Shown here one piece after another: positions 14,995 to 23,096 of a stretch of 25,644 nucleotides of DNA; position 1 is the first letter of the stretch, and each line of letters starts with the position of its first letter. The position numbers and the translations under genes are program-made. The notes under the pieces were generated by a model. The model did no database searches. It worked only from the letters and a program-made list of their open reading frames with translations, and had not been told where the DNA came from. Source of the stretch: DASUZD01 sp036377055. Its GTDB lineage: Bacteria; Actinomycetota; Thermoleophilia; Gaiellales; Gaiellaceae. The DNA lies in assembly GCA_036377055.1 (NCBI GenBank), contig DASUZD010000105.1, positions 1 to 25,644 on the forward strand, given 5' to 3'.

Positions 14995-15942
14995 GTGACG
15001 GCCCCGAGCGCTGACGTCATCTGGATGGACGGCGAGCTCGTCCCGTGGGACGAGGCGCGCGTCCACGTCCTCACCCATGCCCTCAACCATGGGACCGGCG
15101 TCTTCGAGGGAATCCGGTCGTACCCAACCGCATCGGGGCCGGCGCTGTTCCGGCTGCGCGAGCACGTCGAGCGGCTGTTCCGCTCCGCGCGCGTGCTCGC
15201 AATGGACCTGCCCGCCACACCGGAGGAGCTCGCCGAGGGGGTGCGCACGGTCGTCCGCGCGAACGGCTTCGACGCGTGCTACCTCCGCATGCTGGCGTAC
15301 CGCGGCTTCGGCGAGATGGGGATCAACTGCGACCTCAGCCCCGTCTCGATCTGGATCGCGGCGTGGGAGCAGGGGCCGTCGTTTTCCCCCAGCCGCTACA
15401 TCGAGGGCGTGCGCGCGACGATCTCGTCCTGGCGGCGCAACGACCCGAACGTGATCGCCCCGACCGCCAAGATCGCGGGCGCGTACGTGAACTCCTCGCT
15501 CGCGCGGGCCGAGGCGGTGCGGGCCGGGTTCGACGACGCGATCATGCTCGGCGCGAACGGCAACGTCGCGGAGGCGACGATCCAGAACGTCTTCGTCGTC
15601 GCCGACGGGGTCGTGTCCACGCCGCCGCTCTGGGACGGCCCGCTCCCGGGGATCACGCGCGCGACGGTGCTCGAGCTCGCGCGCGACCGCGGGATCGTGA
15701 CGCAGGAACGCTCTCTCACTCGCGCCGACCTCTACGCCGCCGACGAGATCTTCCTCACCGGCACGGGCGCCGAGATCGCGGCGCTCCGCGAGCTGGACGG
15801 CCGGAGGCTCGCCGCACCCGGCGCGCTGACGGCGACGCTGAAGCACGCCTACGCCGACGTCGTCCGCGGCCGCGACGCGCGCTACGCGCACTGGCTCGAC
15901 CCAGTCGAGGCCGAGTCGCGGGCGCAGACGCTCGTCGCCTGA
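14995..15942 (+). CDS. Fold-type IV (BCAT/IlvE-like) aminotransferase
   Basis: 315 aa from GTG 14995, 3 bases after the dioxygenase stop. FEGIRSY near 38, the PLP Lys159 in APTAKIAGAYVNSSLARAEA, GITRATVLELA, and TGTGAEIAALRELDGR follow the branched-chain aminotransferase pattern. The usual EGSGENIF phosphate-side loop reads EATIQNVFVV, a departure that suggests a changed active site. IlvE-like enzymes transaminate 2-oxo acids with glutamate; relatives make D-amino acids. In this operon the natural reading is transamination of an aryl 2-oxo acid such as 4-hydroxyphenylglyoxylate, instead of the fold-type I HpgT used in known hydroxyphenylglycine pathways. The family call is firm; the substrate is inferred. 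Confidence 0.92.
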   Translation: MTAPSADVIWMDGELVPWDEARVHVLTHALNHGTGVFEGIRSYPTASGPALFRLREHVERLFRSARVLAMDLPATPEELAEGVRTVVRANGFDACYLRMLAYRGFGEMGINCDLSPVSIWIAAWEQGPSFSPSRYIEGVRATISSWRRNDPNVIAPTAKIAGAYVNSSLARAEAVRAGFDDAIMLGANGNVAEATIQNVFVVADGVVSTPPLWDGPLPGITRATVLELARDRGIVTQERSLTRADLYAADEIFLTGTGAEIAALRELDGRRLAAPGALTATLKHAYADVVRGRDARYAHWLDPVEAESRAQTLVA

Positions 15943-15952
15943 GCGACCGGCC

Positions 15953-16876
15953 ATGCGCTTAGGGATCGTCGGGGCCGCGGGCGGAGTCGGATCGGCGACG
16001 GCCTTCGCCTGCGTCCTCACGGGCGCCGCCGACGAGCTCGTCCTCGTCGACCGGCGCGCCGGGCCGCTCCGCTCGCACGTGCTCGACCTCGAGCAGCTCC
16101 GCGGCCCGCTCGGCCCGTTCGCGGTCTCGCACGCGTCCCTCGAGGACGCCGCCGAAGCGGACGTCCTCGTCGTCGCCGCATCGGCGCCGCACCGCGACGG
16201 GCTCTCGCGGATGGACTACCTGGACGCGAACGCGCGGATCGTCGACGAGATCGCGAGCGCCCTCGAGCGCGCGCACGAGCGGCCCGGGACGATCGTGGTC
16301 GCCACGAACCCGGTCGACGTCCTCTGCACGCTGCTCCAGCAGCGGCTCGGCTACGACCGGGGCCGAATCGTCGGCTACACGATGAACGACTCCCTGCGCC
16401 TGCGCTTCGGCGTCGCCGAGGCGCTGGCCGTCGCGCCGGGGCGCGTGGAGGCTTGGTCGCTCGGCGAGCACGGGCCGCACAGCGTGCCGCTGCTCGACCG
16501 GGTCCTCGTCGACGGCGTCCGCGTCGCGCTGACGGACGAGCAGCAGGCTGCGTCCCTTCGCTACGCACGCGGCTGGTACGACCGCTGGCAGCGGTGCGGG
16601 CCGGGGCGGACGAGCACGTGGACGTCCGGCTACGGGCTCGCGTCGCTCGTCGCGATGCTGCGCGACGGGTCGAGCGGCGCCTACGCGGCGTCGGTCGCGC
16701 TCGCGGGCGAGTACGGCGTCGAGGGCGTCAGCCTGACGGTGCCGGTGCGGATCGAGGGCGGGTGCGCGGAGCCGCTCGACTGGAGCCTGACCGACGCACA
16801 GCTCGACGGCTTCGCCGTCGCGGCCGAGGCGATCGCCGCAGCGTCTGCTAGCGCGAGCTCGGTCGTCGCAGCCTGA
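15953..16876 (+). CDS. Lactate/malate dehydrogenase-like 2-hydroxyacid dehydrogenase
   Basis: 307 aa from ATG 15953, 10 bases after the aminotransferase stop. NAD-binding GIVGAAGGVGSATA at the N-terminus, VATNPVDVL, and the catalytic set: R86 (GLSR), D146 and R149 (NDSLRLRF), and H173 (LGEHGP). At the residue that sets substrate choice (Gln102 in LDH, Arg102 in MDH, just before the mobile loop) this protein has H80 (SAPHRDG). So it is neither a standard lactate nor malate dehydrogenase, yet its chemistry is intact. The family oxidises (S)-2-hydroxyacids with NAD+. With a hydroxymandelate synthase and an aminotransferase in the same operon, (S)-4-hydroxymandelate is an attractive substrate. 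That assignment is inference. It is the last gene of the operon. Confidence 0.9.
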   Translation: MRLGIVGAAGGVGSATAFACVLTGAADELVLVDRRAGPLRSHVLDLEQLRGPLGPFAVSHASLEDAAEADVLVVAASAPHRDGLSRMDYLDANARIVDEIASALERAHERPGTIVVATNPVDVLCTLLQQRLGYDRGRIVGYTMNDSLRLRFGVAEALAVAPGRVEAWSLGEHGPHSVPLLDRVLVDGVRVALTDEQQAASLRYARGWYDRWQRCGPGRTSTWTSGYGLASLVAMLRDGSSGAYAASVALAGEYGVEGVSLTVPVRIEGGCAEPLDWSLTDAQLDGFAVAAEAIAAASASASSVVAA

Positions 16877-17060
16877 TCAGGGAGGGGACGATGACCGACG
16901 GCAGGCGCCCGCTTAAGAGGCCCGATTGAAATGGCGCGGCACCGGGGTCTACTTCCAGCCCGTCAGCCTTCGACCCCGCCTCGGCACGTGGCTCCGACGA
17001 GATTGCGGCTCCCGAGTGCCCCCTTACCGGCTGGTCGGCCGTCTGAAGGCTACTCGTTCG
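16877..17060. other. Convergent intergenic region
   Basis: 184 bases between the ends of the plus-strand aryl operon and the minus-strand NRPS operon. It holds a loose 7-bp stem, CGGGGTC (16943-16949) with GACCCCG (16972-16978), across a 22-base loop, which is a weak candidate terminator. A 12-codon frame (ATG 16891 to TGA 16929, MTDGRRPLKRPD) has GGAGGGG closely upstream, but nothing else supports it as a gene. No tRNA is visible. Confidence 0.4.
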
Positions 17061-20000
17061 CTAGCCGGTCGCGGCGCCCGTCGCGGTCGCGCACTGCTCG
17101 TCGACCGCGGTGGCGAACTCCTCGAGCACCGGGAACTCGAAGAGCACCCGCACCGGGAGCCGAATCTCGAACTCGTCCCGGACGTCGGCGATCACCTGCG
17201 CCGCGATGAGCGAGTGCCCGCCGATCTCGAGGAAGTCGTCGTGCCTGCCGACGCGCGCGAGCCCGAGGTTCTCGGCCCAGATGCGCGCGATCGCCTCCTC
17301 GGTCGGCGTCTGCGGGCCCTCTAGGTCTTCTGCGAGCGGCGCCTCGGGCTCGTCGAGCTCGGGAAGCGCGGCGTGGTCGACCTTCCCGCTCGGCGACAGA
17401 GGCAGCGCGTCGAGCACGACGTACCGCGCCGGGAGCATGTACGGCGGCAGCGTCCGCTGGAGGAAGTCGCGCAGCTCGCTGCGGAGCTCGTCGCTCGCCG
17501 CACCGCCGGAGGAGCGGGCGACGCGGGCGCGGACGTCGTTCTCGAGCACGACGTAGGCGACCAGCTGCGGATCGCCGGCCGCGCTCTCGCGCACAACGAC
17601 CGCGGACTCGACGACGTCGGGGTGCCGCGCGAGCGTCGCCTCGACCTCGCCCGGCTCGATCCGGAAGCCGCGGAGCTTCACCTGGCCGTCGACGCGCCCG
17701 ACGTACTGGAGCTCGCCGTTCGGGAGCAAGGTCGTGACGTCGCCGGTGCGGTAGAGCCGCGACCCCGGCGGGCCGTACGGGTCGGGGACGAACGCCTCGG
17801 CCGTCTGCCGCGCCGCCTTCCGGTAGCCGTACGCGAGACCCGCGCCCCCGACGAAGAGCTCGCCGCGCGCGCCGACCGGCATGGGGCGCAGGCGCGGGTC
17901 GAGGACGTACGTGCGCACGTTCGGGAACGGCGTCCCGATCGCGGGCGCGCCGGCGAGCGACAGGTCGCAGACGGCCGAGGTCGCGCACACGGTCGCCTCC
18001 GTCGGGCCGTAGGCGTTCACGAAGCGGCGGCCCATCCCCCACGTGCGCACGAGCTCGGCCGAGCACTGCTCGCCGGCGGAGACGACGAGCGCGAGGGACG
18101 GGATCTCCGTGCCCATGGCCGCGCGCAGGAACGACGGCGGGAACGTGCCCGCGGTGACGCGGAGCCGGCGCAGGTCGCCGACGATGTCCTCGGCGGCCCG
18201 ACCTGCCGTCTCGACGACGCAGAGGCACGCGCCGCTCGCCGCGGCCATCAGCATCTCCCAGACCGACGCGTCGAAGTTGAGCGACGAGAAGAACGCCACG
18301 CGGTCGGACGGATCGAGACCGAACAGCGTGCGGAGCGCGGTCGCGAGGTTGCACGCGCCGCGGTGCGCGAGCTCGACGCCCTTCGGCCGGCCCGTCGATC
18401 CCGAGGTGTAGATGACGTAGGCGAGGCAGTCGCCGGCCACGTCGAGCCTCAGGTCGTCGGGCGGCTCCTCGGCGAGCGTTTCGTCCTCGAGCACGATCGT
18501 CTCGGCCGCGTGGCTGGGCAGGGCGTCGGCGGCCTCGTGCGTGGCCAGGATCGCCGCGACGCCCGCGTGCTCGAGCATGTACGCGAGCCGGTCGCGGGGG
18601 TACGTCGGGTCGAGCGGCAGGTACGCGCCGCCCGCCTTGAGGACGCCGAGGAAGGCGATCAGGGCCTCGAGCGAGCGCGGAGCCGCGACGCCGACGATCG
18701 CGCCCGGGCCGATGCCGTGCCGGCGCAGACGGTGGGCGACCCGGTTCGCGTCTCGATTCAGCTCCGCGTACGTCAGCGTCCGCGAGAGGTCGGCGACCGC
18801 CGGAGCGTCGGGGGTCTCCCGAGCGTACGCCTCGTACAGCTCGTGCACGGTCCGCCACTCGCTCGTCGGCGCGGCGGTGTCGTTCCACTCCTCGAGCATG
18901 AGCCGCTCCTCGTCAGGCGGCAGGAGCCGCAGCTCGGAGACACGCGCCTGCGGTCGCGCGGCGGCGTCCGCGAGCAGCTGCTCGAGGCGCCGGGCGATCC
19001 GGGTGGCGCTCGCTTCGTCGAGGAGGTCGGTCCGGTACGAGAGCGCGCCGGCAAGGCCGTCGCCATCGCGGAAGAGCCGCACGCGGAGGTCGAGCGGCGT
19101 GGGGTCGTGGACGTCGACCGGCTCCACGCGTGCGCCGTCGAGCTCGAGCAGCCGCGCCGCGGGTGGCCGCGTCGAGAGCGCGACCTGGTAGAGCGGGTGG
19201 TAGCTCGGGTTGCGCTCGCCGCCGAGGGCGTCGACGAGCCGGTCGACCGGCACGCGCGCGCGTGCCGGTCCCGCAGCGACCTCGTCGTGCGCTCGCCGGA
19301 CGAGCTCGACGAAGGCAGGGTCGTCGGCGGCGTCGATCCGCACTGGCGCGAGCTCCGCGAGCGGCGCGACGACCGCGGCCTGCTCCGGCGAACGCACGCC
19401 CGGCACGTCGAGCCCGAGCACGGCGTCGGTCTGTCCCGAATGGCGCGCGAGGAGCGCGTACACGGCCGCCAGCAGGACGTCGTCGAGCTCCGCGGCCTCC
19501 AGTCGCGCGAGCTCGGCGAGCGCCGCGACGGCCTCCGCGGACACGGCCAGCGGGACCGCTCGCCGCTCCGTCGAGCCGAGCGCCGAGCGGACGCGGTCGG
19601 TCGGCAGGTCGAGAACGGGAGGCGCGCCGCGAAGCGCTCCGGCAGCTTCCGCGAGCACGGTCTCGAGCCGCGCCGTTGGGAGAGTCCTCGCCGCGGCCCC
19701 GACCTCCGGCCGCTCGCCGCGGTACAGCTCCGAGAGGTCGTGCGCGAGGACGCGCAGCGACTCCTCGTCGGCCGCGAGCTGGTGGATGACCAAGAGGAGC
19801 AGGCGGAGCTCGTCGTCGGTTCGCAGCAGCGCTGCGCGCGCGAGCTTTCCGGAGGCGGGATCGAGCGGGCGGTTCAGGTGCTCGCGCACGAGGCGGACGA
19901 GAGCCCCCTCGCGCTCCGTGGGCTCGAACCGGCGCAGGTCGACGCGCTGGAGCTGAAGCGGCACGGGCTCGCGGACGACGGCGCGGACGTCGCCGTCCTC

Positions 20001-20222
20001 GCGTGCGTACGCGGTGCGAAGCGACTCGTGCCGCTCGACCAGCGCGTCGAGCGCCTCTCCGAGCGCGTCCTCGTCGAGCTCGCCGGCGATGCGCGCGGCG
20101 AGGCAGCGCGGCTCGAGCCTGTCCCCGGCCGCCTCGCGGGCGAGAAGCGCCGTTTGCAGGGGCGAGAGCGACGCCTCCTCCGCGCTCGCAGTCGGGACGA
20201 GCTGGCTCACTGCTTCCGTCAC
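17061..20222 (-). CDS. Nonribosomal peptide synthetase, degenerate C - A(Phe) - PCP
   Basis: 1053 aa from GTG 20222 (GGAG upstream), 27 bases after the P450 stop. The N-terminal condensation domain (about 15-440) carries HQLAADE at 147-153 where HHxxxDG is expected: the catalytic second His is Gln and the Gly is Glu. The A domain (about 460-960) is canonical: YTSGSTGRPKG, NFDASVWEM, NAYGPTEATVCAT, YRTGD, VKLRGFRIEPGEVE, LSPSGKVDH. Reading the pocket against PheA gives D-A-W-T-V-A-A-V-C-K, almost the phenylalanine code of gramicidin/tyrocidine synthetases, so L-Phe (or a close aryl analogue) is predicted. A carrier domain with IGGHSL at about 1001-1006 ends the protein. There is no epimerisation or TE domain. 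It is the last gene of the minus operon. The intact C domain that should act on this carrier could come from the A-PCP-C protein. Confidence 0.95.
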   Translation of the reverse strand: MTEAVSQLVPTASAEEASLSPLQTALLAREAAGDRLEPRCLAARIAGELDEDALGEALDALVERHESLRTAYAREDGDVRAVVREPVPLQLQRVDLRRFEPTEREGALVRLVREHLNRPLDPASGKLARAALLRTDDELRLLLLVIHQLAADEESLRVLAHDLSELYRGERPEVGAAARTLPTARLETVLAEAAGALRGAPPVLDLPTDRVRSALGSTERRAVPLAVSAEAVAALAELARLEAAELDDVLLAAVYALLARHSGQTDAVLGLDVPGVRSPEQAAVVAPLAELAPVRIDAADDPAFVELVRRAHDEVAAGPARARVPVDRLVDALGGERNPSYHPLYQVALSTRPPAARLLELDGARVEPVDVHDPTPLDLRVRLFRDGDGLAGALSYRTDLLDEASATRIARRLEQLLADAAARPQARVSELRLLPPDEERLMLEEWNDTAAPTSEWRTVHELYEAYARETPDAPAVADLSRTLTYAELNRDANRVAHRLRRHGIGPGAIVGVAAPRSLEALIAFLGVLKAGGAYLPLDPTYPRDRLAYMLEHAGVAAILATHEAADALPSHAAETIVLEDETLAEEPPDDLRLDVAGDCLAYVIYTSGSTGRPKGVELAHRGACNLATALRTLFGLDPSDRVAFFSSLNFDASVWEMLMAAASGACLCVVETAGRAAEDIVGDLRRLRVTAGTFPPSFLRAAMGTEIPSLALVVSAGEQCSAELVRTWGMGRRFVNAYGPTEATVCATSAVCDLSLAGAPAIGTPFPNVRTYVLDPRLRPMPVGARGELFVGGAGLAYGYRKAARQTAEAFVPDPYGPPGSRLYRTGDVTTLLPNGELQYVGRVDGQVKLRGFRIEPGEVEATLARHPDVVESAVVVRESAAGDPQLVAYVVLENDVRARVARSSGGAASDELRSELRDFLQRTLPPYMLPARYVVLDALPLSPSGKVDHAALPELDEPEAPLAEDLEGPQTPTEEAIARIWAENLGLARVGRHDDFLEIGGHSLIAAQVIADVRDEFEIRLPVRVLFEFPVLEEFATAVDEQCATATGAATG

Positions 20223-20249
20223 CTCGGCTCCAATCTGTCGCGGGATCGG

Positions 20250-21482
20250 CTACTCGAACTCGAACTGGACGGGAACACAGTCGACGCCCCACATCGTCGT
20301 CGAGCGCAGCCGCTTCACCGGGCCGGCGAGCTCCATCGAGCTCACCCGCGCCGTCAGCTCCGTGAGCAGGACGCGCAGCTCGAGACGGGCGAGCGCGGCG
20401 CCGATGCAGAAGTGGTGGCCGATGCCGAAGGTGAGGTGCCGGTTCGGGGTGCGGCCGACGTCGAATCGGTGCGCCTCCGGGAACTCGTCCTCGTCGCGGT
20501 TTACGGCGGGGTTCCAGATCGTCACCTGCTCGCCCGCACGGATGAGCTGGTCGCCGAGCGTGACGTCGCGGAGCGCGGTTCGCATCACGTGGATGCTCGG
20601 CGCCGTCCAGCGCAGCACCTCCTCGACCGCGGTCGCGAGCAGGCTCGGGGTCGTCTTCAGCCGCTCCCACTCGTCCGGGTTCTCGATCAGCGCGATCACC
20701 GCGCCGGCCGACGAGTGGCGCGTCGTCTCGTTCCCGCCCGTGATCAGGCCCTGGATGTTCAGGAGGATCTCCTCGTCGGTCAGCGGCGCGTCGCCGGCCG
20801 AACCGCGGACGAGGATGCTGATCAGGTCGTCGCTGTCGTCGGTGAGGGTGCGCCGCCGCTCGGCGACGAGGTCGGAGTAGTAGAAGAAGATGTCCGCGTT
20901 CGCGGCGATCTTCTCCGTCTCGGTGACCGGGTCGCGATCGCGATCGCCGGCGACCGAGCCGAAGGCCGTGCGCGTCCACTCGACCATCTGCTCCCAGTCC
21001 GCGCGCGGCACGCCCAGCAGCGCGCAGATCACCGACATGGGCAGCTTCGACGCGACCTCGACGACGAAGTCGAACTCGTCCCGGTCGGCGGCCGAGGTGA
21101 GCGCGTCCGCGACGATCCCGCGCATGTCCTCCTCGAGCCGCCGCACGGCGCTCTGCGTGAACGCGTCGCTGAGCACCGAGCGCAGCTGCCGATGACGCGG
21201 CGGGTCGGTGACGATGAGCATCTTCCCGGCGGCGCGGCGGGCGGCGGCCTCGTCCTGCGCGACCTGCATGCCGCGCTGCGAGGTGAACGAGCGCCAGTCC
21301 TGGTAGACGGCGAGCGCGTGCCGGTATTTCGTCAGCGCCCAGAAGCCGGGGCGGTCGGCGCAGCGGTTCCAGAAGACCGGCGCCTCGCGGGCGAGCAGGC
21401 CCCAGACGTCGAAGCCGGCGTCCTCGCCCTCGAAGTTCGCCGGGTCGGTGAGGTCGATCTCGCTCAGGGTGATGGTCGTCAT
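20250..21482 (-). CDS. Cytochrome P450
   Basis: 410 aa from ATG 21482, which overlaps the preceding methyltransferase stop (ATGA). The I-helix GLITGGNETTRH (about 243-254), EEVLR for the ExxR motif (about 286-290), and the haem-binding FGIGHHFCIG with Cys359 as axial ligand give a complete, soluble class I bacterial P450. It directly precedes the C-A-PCP synthetase gene. In comparable clusters such enzymes hydroxylate the beta carbon of an amino acid held on a carrier protein or crosslink aryl side chains; either would suit a Phe-loading module and a possible hydroxyphenylglycine. The substrate cannot be read from sequence. No ferredoxin or reductase gene is visible nearby, so the redox partners must lie elsewhere. 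Confidence 0.95.
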   Translation of the reverse strand: MTTITLSEIDLTDPANFEGEDAGFDVWGLLAREAPVFWNRCADRPGFWALTKYRHALAVYQDWRSFTSQRGMQVAQDEAAARRAAGKMLIVTDPPRHRQLRSVLSDAFTQSAVRRLEEDMRGIVADALTSAADRDEFDFVVEVASKLPMSVICALLGVPRADWEQMVEWTRTAFGSVAGDRDRDPVTETEKIAANADIFFYYSDLVAERRRTLTDDSDDLISILVRGSAGDAPLTDEEILLNIQGLITGGNETTRHSSAGAVIALIENPDEWERLKTTPSLLATAVEEVLRWTAPSIHVMRTALRDVTLGDQLIRAGEQVTIWNPAVNRDEDEFPEAHRFDVGRTPNRHLTFGIGHHFCIGAALARLELRVLLTELTARVSSMELAGPVKRLRSTTMWGVDCVPVQFEFE

Positions 21483-22297
21483 GCGGCGGCTCCTCGGCGA
21501 CGTGTCGCGTAGAGGTCGAAGATGTCCGTCCCGCGCAGCAGCGGGTCCTGGCCGACCCACACCTCGAACCCGCGGTCGCCGAGCTCGGCTCGAACCGCGG
21601 CGACCCCGTCCTGCGCGTCGTGCACCTGCATCGTCACCTGCCGGACGAGCGGCCAGTGCTCGTCCTCGATTCCGGCGAGCACGTCCGGCTCGGCCTTCTC
21701 GACGTTGAGCTTGAGCAGGTCGATCCGCTCGATGCCCTCGCCCTCGATCACGCTCGAGAGCGTCCGCAGCTCGCACTCGACCGTCTCCGTCACGTGCAGG
21801 CCGTGCGTCATGTCCGCGACGTCCGACTCGTCGAAGCCGCTGTTGAGCAGGAACCTGCGCGTGACGCCCGCGTCGTGCTCGGGCTCTGCGTACACGCTCG
21901 ACATCGCCGTGACGTGGGGGTAGTACGTCAGCGGGACCGAGCGCGCGCGGTTCGAGAGGCCGCAGCGGAAGACCTTCGCATCAACCCCGTGCAGCATCAC
22001 ATTTGCGCGAAGCGCGGCGAACGGCAGCGGCGCCGGCTCGAACGCGTAGATCCGGACGCCGGGCGCCTCGGCGTGAAAGAAGAGGCTCGAGATGCCGATG
22101 TTGGCCCCGACGTCGACGACTGTGTCGCCGGCGCGGACGGCGAGCCCGTGCTGGAGGTACGCGCGCGTCGCGACGATGTCGCGGTACTGGAGGCTCGTCT
22201 CCGCAGGGTTGAGCTGGAGCACCGTCCAGCCGTTCGGGAGTCGCATCGCCGTGGGCGCCGTCCCCATCCCCGTCGCTTGTGCCGCCACGGTCGCCAT
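21479..22297 (-). CDS. FkbM-family SAM methyltransferase
   Basis: 272 aa from ATG 22297, 10 bases after the thioesterase stop; a GTG at 22318 is an alternative that would overlap that stop. TVVDVGANIGISSLFF (about 58-73) is motif I, YAFEPAPLPFAALRANV follows as motif II, and IDLLKLNVEKAEPDVLAGI matches the FkbM signature (IDxLKIDVEGAE) with Asn and Lys replacing the usual Asp and Gly. Family members are mostly O-methyltransferases of natural products. Its stop overlaps the P450 start, so the two are coupled; methylation of a hydroxyl made by the P450 is a reasonable inference. Confidence 0.9.
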   Translation of the reverse strand: MATVAAQATGMGTAPTAMRLPNGWTVLQLNPAETSLQYRDIVATRAYLQHGLAVRAGDTVVDVGANIGISSLFFHAEAPGVRIYAFEPAPLPFAALRANVMLHGVDAKVFRCGLSNRARSVPLTYYPHVTAMSSVYAEPEHDAGVTRRFLLNSGFDESDVADMTHGLHVTETVECELRTLSSVIEGEGIERIDLLKLNVEKAEPDVLAGIEDEHWPLVRQVTMQVHDAQDGVAAVRAELGDRGFEVWVGQDPLLRGTDIFDLYATRRRGAAA

Positions 22298-22307
22298 CGG
22301 GCCTGAC

Positions 22308-23096
22308 CTACCAGCCACCGCCGGACGAGAGCAACGAACGGCCGAGATCCGACGCGAGCGAGGCCGCCGCGGCGAGGCCGATCTCGAGCTCGACGCGGAG
22401 GTGCGGCGGACACGTCAGGAACGACCAGTGGCTCCCTTCGAGGAGCGTGACCTCGACGTCGCCGTACTCGCACCACCCGCGCATGCGCTCGGGCGCGACC
22501 TGGTCGTCGTCCGACCACGCGATCGCCGTCGCCGGGCACGGCAGCGCCTCCCTCGCGATCCGGCCGTAGGCGCGGAACATCCGGATGTCCACGCGCATGA
22601 CGTCGACCGAGAGCTGGAGCACCTCCTCGTCCGCCTCAACGCCGCGCGCCCGGAGCAACCCCTCGACGACGCCCTGGAGCTCGTCCTCGGGCACGTCGAG
22701 GATCGGGATGCGCCCGCACTCGTGCGGCGGGAACATGGACGAGACGAAGAAGTAGGACGGCGTCGGCAGGCCTCGCCGGGCGAGCAGGAGCGCGGCCTCG
22801 TACGCGCCGACGATGCTGCCGCAGTGGCCGAAGAACGCGAACGGGCGATCGAGGTACGGCAAGAGGCCCGCGACGACCGCGTCCGCCAGCTCGTGGAAGC
22901 TCTCCGGCGCCGGCTCGCGCAGCCGGTTCTCGCGCCCGGGCAGCTGCACCGCGCACACCTCGACCGTCCCGATCCGCCGCGGCCACTCCCGGAAGAGCGA
23001 CGCGCCGGTCCCGAGGTACGGGAAGCAGAAGAGGAGCGCCTTGGCGTCCGGCGACGGCCGGCCGAGGAGCCAGCGGTTACGTTCGCGCCCGCTCAC
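22308..23096 (-). CDS. Type II thioesterase with Cys nucleophile
   Basis: 262 aa from GTG 23096, overlapping the stop of the A-PCP gene (GTGA). The alpha/beta-hydrolase family of stand-alone NRPS thioesterases is evident from LLFCFPYLGTGASLFREWP, VCAVQLPGRENR, the acid residue region WSDDDQVAP (about 193) and His223 in EGSHWSFL. The usual GHSMG elbow is GHCGS, placing Cys92 where Ser normally acts. Type II enzymes release wrong or stalled acyl groups from carrier proteins; Cys-nucleophile thioesterases are known from a few NRPS systems that form strained or unusual products. Here it may edit the carriers, or take part in product release. The family is certain; the role of the Cys is inference. 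Confidence 0.92.
   Translation of the reverse strand: MSGRERNRWLLGRPSPDAKALLFCFPYLGTGASLFREWPRRIGTVEVCAVQLPGRENRLREPAPESFHELADAVVAGLLPYLDRPFAFFGHCGSIVGAYEAALLLARRGLPTPSYFFVSSMFPPHECGRIPILDVPEDELQGVVEGLLRARGVEADEEVLQLSVDVMRVDIRMFRAYGRIAREALPCPATAIAWSDDDQVAPERMRGWCEYGDVEVTLLEGSHWSFLTCPPHLRVELEIGLAAAASLASDLGRSLLSSGGGW

Noticed and set aside
13867..16020. 717-codon minus-strand frame opposite the aryl-amino-acid operon
   Set aside because: Antisense shadow of three well-supported genes.
16891..16929. 12-codon frame MTDGRRPLKRPD with a GGAGGGG upstream
   Set aside because: Too short, ribosome-site spacing too tight, and no signal or core features; kept only as a note in the intergenic region.
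16930..17040. Possible tRNA in the convergent spacer
   Set aside because: No T-loop consensus, anticodon stem or cloverleaf could be drawn on either strand.
20933..20951. Tandem gatcgc repeat
   Set aside because: Encodes the DRDRD stretch of the P450 in frame; a codon-level repeat rather than a regulatory element.
17373..21512. 1379-codon plus-strand frame opposite the NRPS and P450
   Set aside because: Arg/Asp/Glu-rich antisense shadow; its length comes only from high GC content.
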